A stretch of DNA of 63,326 nt from CALAGJ01 sp964293305 (GTDB lineage: Bacteria; Bacteroidota; Bacteroidia; Chitinophagales; Chitinophagaceae), in the NCBI GenBank assembly GCA_964293305.1, contig CAXYYO010000018.1, forward strand, positions 1 through 63,326, read 5' to 3'. The translations under genes were made by a program, and so were the position numbers. Shown in pieces: positions 61,057 to 63,326 of this stretch; the first letter of the stretch is position 1; each line of letters starts with the position of its first letter. Under the pieces are notes generated by a model that worked only from the letters and a program-made list of their open reading frames with translations, ran no database searches and was not told where the DNA came from.

Positions 61057-62412
61057 ATGTGCCAACCTTTATCAAAAAGTCAACTGAATAATGCTGCTCA
61101 AATGCTTACACCGCCATGCTTTGCGGCTTGCAATAATTTAGTAAACCAAAGTCTGCCCATTGACACTACAGCTATATTATCTTATGGTAAAACAAACCCA
61201 GCTTATTATTATGACCCAGAGTATAGTAATGACTGCGGAATAGATACGAATTATGATATATGCCTTACCAATGCTGCAGATGAACTTAAGTATCAGGTAT
61301 ATTTCCCTGACAATTCAGTTTATACAAAAGCACAGTATAACAGTTGCCCCTTACCAGTAGTCATTCTTTTTCATCCGGGTGGGTTTAGTGTTTGTAGTGA
61401 GGCATTTGGCAAAAATGCTTATGACACCGTAACTGCACAAATGCCAAAATATTGTATGGATTTTGCCCGCAGGGGTTATGTGGCCATCAATGTAGAATAC
61501 AGGCGTGGACAGTTGCCTGAACCAGAAAAATACTATTCTGTCCAACAGGTATTAATCTATTATATGGCCTTCCAGGATGGGCGGGGTATGCTGCGTACAG
61601 CCATTCATAATCAACGCAATGCTACCAGCAATGATAAATTTCAGATAGATACCAATTGGATATTTGTGGGTGGAGCCAGTGCCGGTGCTGCTATCTCACT
61701 GCATCTCGGTTACTATCCCACACAGGAAATGAATGATGAAATATTTCCCGGACTACGCACCAATATGGGCACCCTCAACCAGGATTATTATGTGGGTGAT
61801 ACCACTATTGAATATTTCAGCAAAATAAAAGGGGTAATGAGTTTGTGGGGCAATGGATTTTTGCCACTAGCTTATAATGACGAACCCGACTCTTTTTTTG
61901 AAAACAATGACAATTTTCCTGCATTGATTGCTTTTCATGGGTTACTAGACGATGTAGCAGCATACAGAAAAGAAGATGTTTTTTTTACCAATCAAACTAC
62001 CCCCAACCGAAAATCAGTAAACACCTGTTTGCGAAATGGAGGAACCTACACCTTGCCGGGCATTCCTCCAACGAAAGACTTACTTACCATCGGCCCCGAT
62101 CTTATATATCAGTATTTTGGTAATCTGCTTAATATGGAATATTACTTAGATTGTAATATGCCGCACGGTTTGGATTCTGGCTGTACAGGTACGCCCTGTA
62201 CCTACAAAACAGAGTTTGGCACTGGTCTTACCAGTAGGGATGCAGTAGTGCGATACATTGTACAACGCTCAGCCACTTATTTTCAGGCGGTCATAAATGA
62301 TATAGCTGCCAGCCTAAACGACAGCAAGTTTGTAAACTGTGAAAACTACCGTAGTGGGTGTAGCACCACAGATAATAATGCTGGCTGCACAAATAATGAT
62401 TCATGTCCATAA
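61057..62412 (+). CDS. Secreted alpha/beta-hydrolase (carboxylesterase-like), out of frame with its signal peptide
   Basis: From ATG 61057, 451 residues. The catalytic set of an esterase is visible: oxyanion motif HPGG (VILFHPGGFS), nucleophile serine in GGASAGAA (GxSxG), an aspartate in AFHGLLDD and a histidine in MPHGLDSG. Cysteines are frequent, as in exported proteins. It lacks a signal peptide as written; the likely one is upstream in another frame, separated by the ten-G tract. An in-frame TTG at 61021 exists but makes no signal. The next gene starts 10 nt downstream. Confidence 0.8.
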   Translation: MCQPLSKSQLNNAAQMLTPPCFAACNNLVNQSLPIDTTAILSYGKTNPAYYYDPEYSNDCGIDTNYDICLTNAADELKYQVYFPDNSVYTKAQYNSCPLPVVILFHPGGFSVCSEAFGKNAYDTVTAQMPKYCMDFARRGYVAINVEYRRGQLPEPEKYYSVQQVLIYYMAFQDGRGMLRTAIHNQRNATSNDKFQIDTNWIFVGGASAGAAISLHLGYYPTQEMNDEIFPGLRTNMGTLNQDYYVGDTTIEYFSKIKGVMSLWGNGFLPLAYNDEPDSFFENNDNFPALIAFHGLLDDVAAYRKEDVFFTNQTTPNRKSVNTCLRNGGTYTLPGIPPTKDLLTIGPDLIYQYFGNLLNMEYYLDCNMPHGLDSGCTGTPCTYKTEFGTGLTSRDAVVRYIVQRSATYFQAVINDIAASLNDSKFVNCENYRSGCSTTDNNAGCTNNDSCP

Positions 62413-62422
62413 AATAAATTAT

Positions 62423-63326
62423 ATGAAGCAGATAATTTTTCTTTTTTTAATGTTTACACTGTTCTCTATTAACAGTTTCTCACAGCCAGGCACACTAGAT
62501 ACACGCTTTGCAAACAATGGTCTTTTCTTTGATACCAGCATTAAATTTAAGTGTAATAGTTCTCTACTACAAAAAGATGGTAAGATAATTTTAGGAGGGC
62601 GGTACGAGGAAATGGATGGAGGTTTTTTCCTAATGCGCTTAAATAATGATGGTACTATTGATTCCAGTTTTGCAAGCAATGGTGTTTCGGTAAATGATTT
62701 TGCTTTTTTTGAAGAAGGCCGTTCGCTTGCTTTCCAGCCCGATGGTAAAATAGTTGCTGCAGGGTCAAGTTATTTAGAATATTTCTTAGATGAAGACTTT
62801 AATACTGTCTATAATATGAACAATAGTCTTATTCGGTATTTATCGGATGGGAAAACAGACAGTAGTTTTGGTGAGAACGGGTTAGTACAAACTGATTTGG
62901 GCGGGGTAGAATCTACAAATTCTGTTGCTATTCAAAAAGATGGGAAAATTTTAGTTGGAGGATCTACCGGAGAATTACCACCCAGCTCCCAGTCTCCCAA
63001 ATTTTTATTAGTTAGATATCACCACAACGGAAGTATAGACTCCTCATTTGGTATAAATGGAAAAGTAACTACCGATTTTATTAACAGTAACAAAGGGTTT
63101 ATCATCAAAATATTACTGTTGTCGGATGGAAGCATTATTGCTTGTGGCAACATTAGTAGTGTTTTTGGAGAATTCAGGGGAGACTTTGCCATAGCTAAAT
63201 ATTTACCAAATGGTGATTTAGATGAAAGCTTTGGAATAGGTGGCAAAGTTACTACAAGAATGAATAGTACCGGCTCTTTACTCCGGGATGCTGTTTTACT
63301 TAAAGATGGTAAAATACTTACTGTCG
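62423..63326 (+). CDS. Delta-60-repeat beta-propeller secreted protein (N-terminal part; runs off the window)
   Basis: ATG 62423 starts a frame that remains open to the window edge (301 codons). A signal peptide (MKQIIFLFLMFTLFSINSFSQ) is followed by repeats of about 60 residues with the pattern LxxDGKIxxGG, hydrophobic RY or RL, xxDGxIDSSFGxNGxV. These are delta-60 (DUF5122) propeller blades. Such proteins in Bacteroidota usually end in a type IX secretion sorting domain, which would lie beyond the edge. Function is unknown. Confidence 0.88.
   Translation, partial: MKQIIFLFLMFTLFSINSFSQPGTLDTRFANNGLFFDTSIKFKCNSSLLQKDGKIILGGRYEEMDGGFFLMRLNNDGTIDSSFASNGVSVNDFAFFEEGRSLAFQPDGKIVAAGSSYLEYFLDEDFNTVYNMNNSLIRYLSDGKTDSSFGENGLVQTDLGGVESTNSVAIQKDGKILVGGSTGELPPSSQSPKFLLVRYHHNGSIDSSFGINGKVTTDFINSNKGFIIKILLLSDGSIIACGNISSVFGEFRGDFAIAKYLPNGDLDESFGIGGKVTTRMNSTGSLLRDAVLLKDGKILTV

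Overview
The window is a chromosomal stretch of a Bacteroidota bacterium, most likely in or near the Chitinophagaceae/Sphingobacteriales. The evidence is low G+C, promoters of the TAnnTTTG type instead of -10/-35 boxes, few Shine-Dalgarno sites, a long-form IspG, a lycopene cyclase, and a PorW/SprE-like type IX secretion component. Most genes are ordinary housekeeping genes in short operons or divergent pairs.

Region 1 (1-5,770) is a compact type II-C CRISPR-Cas locus. The last spacer and 47-nt repeat of an array lie at the left edge. Then come cas2, cas1 and a large cas9 on the minus strand, and a divergent tracrRNA whose anti-repeat pairs 13 nt perfectly with the repeat. The repeat appears to carry its own Bacteroidota-type promoter. 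The array's 3' flank holds a second, inverted partial copy of the repeat followed by a strong hairpin terminator.

Region 2 (5,950-39,362) holds M23 peptidase/alaS, a LytTR-domain remnant, DinB, lycopene cyclase/gltX, acyl-CoA dehydrogenase, murI, a PBP4-type carboxypeptidase, the operon cinA-TraB/GumN-ECF sigma-membrane protein, yqgE, an orphan histidine kinase, PlsC-like acyltransferase, queD, a lipoprotein subtilase, a retropepsin-like protease, ssb, PorW/SprE, PBP1a, an RsmI-like methyltransferase, an EI24/CysZ-like protein, ispG and a lipoprotein-nadB pair. Two copies of a structured 79-87-nt dispersed element (5,953 and 15,201) show compensatory changes.

Region 3 (39,357-50,065, minus strand) is the most unusual part. 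It is a tightly packed six-gene operon: polyphosphate kinase ppk1, an SdiA-regulated-type beta-propeller lipoprotein, a giant outer-membrane protein joining a metallophosphoesterase, a kinase-like middle domain and a BamA-like barrel, a GAF-type protein, an HD phosphohydrolase fused to a Pycsar-effector-like membrane domain (PycTM), and an AlkB-type dioxygenase. It looks like a polyphosphate/nucleotide-linked envelope signalling system with no described function.

Region 4 (50,247-63,326) holds DinB, a 52-residue membrane protein, tRNA-Arg(CCG), a 2H phosphoesterase, valS, an unknown protein, a D-aminoacylase-like amidohydrolase, an NlpC/P60 lipoprotein, mtaB, an RlmI-like methyltransferase, a secreted esterase whose signal peptide is put out of frame by a ten-G tract (phase variation or sequencing error), and the start of a delta-60-repeat beta-propeller protein cut by the right edge.
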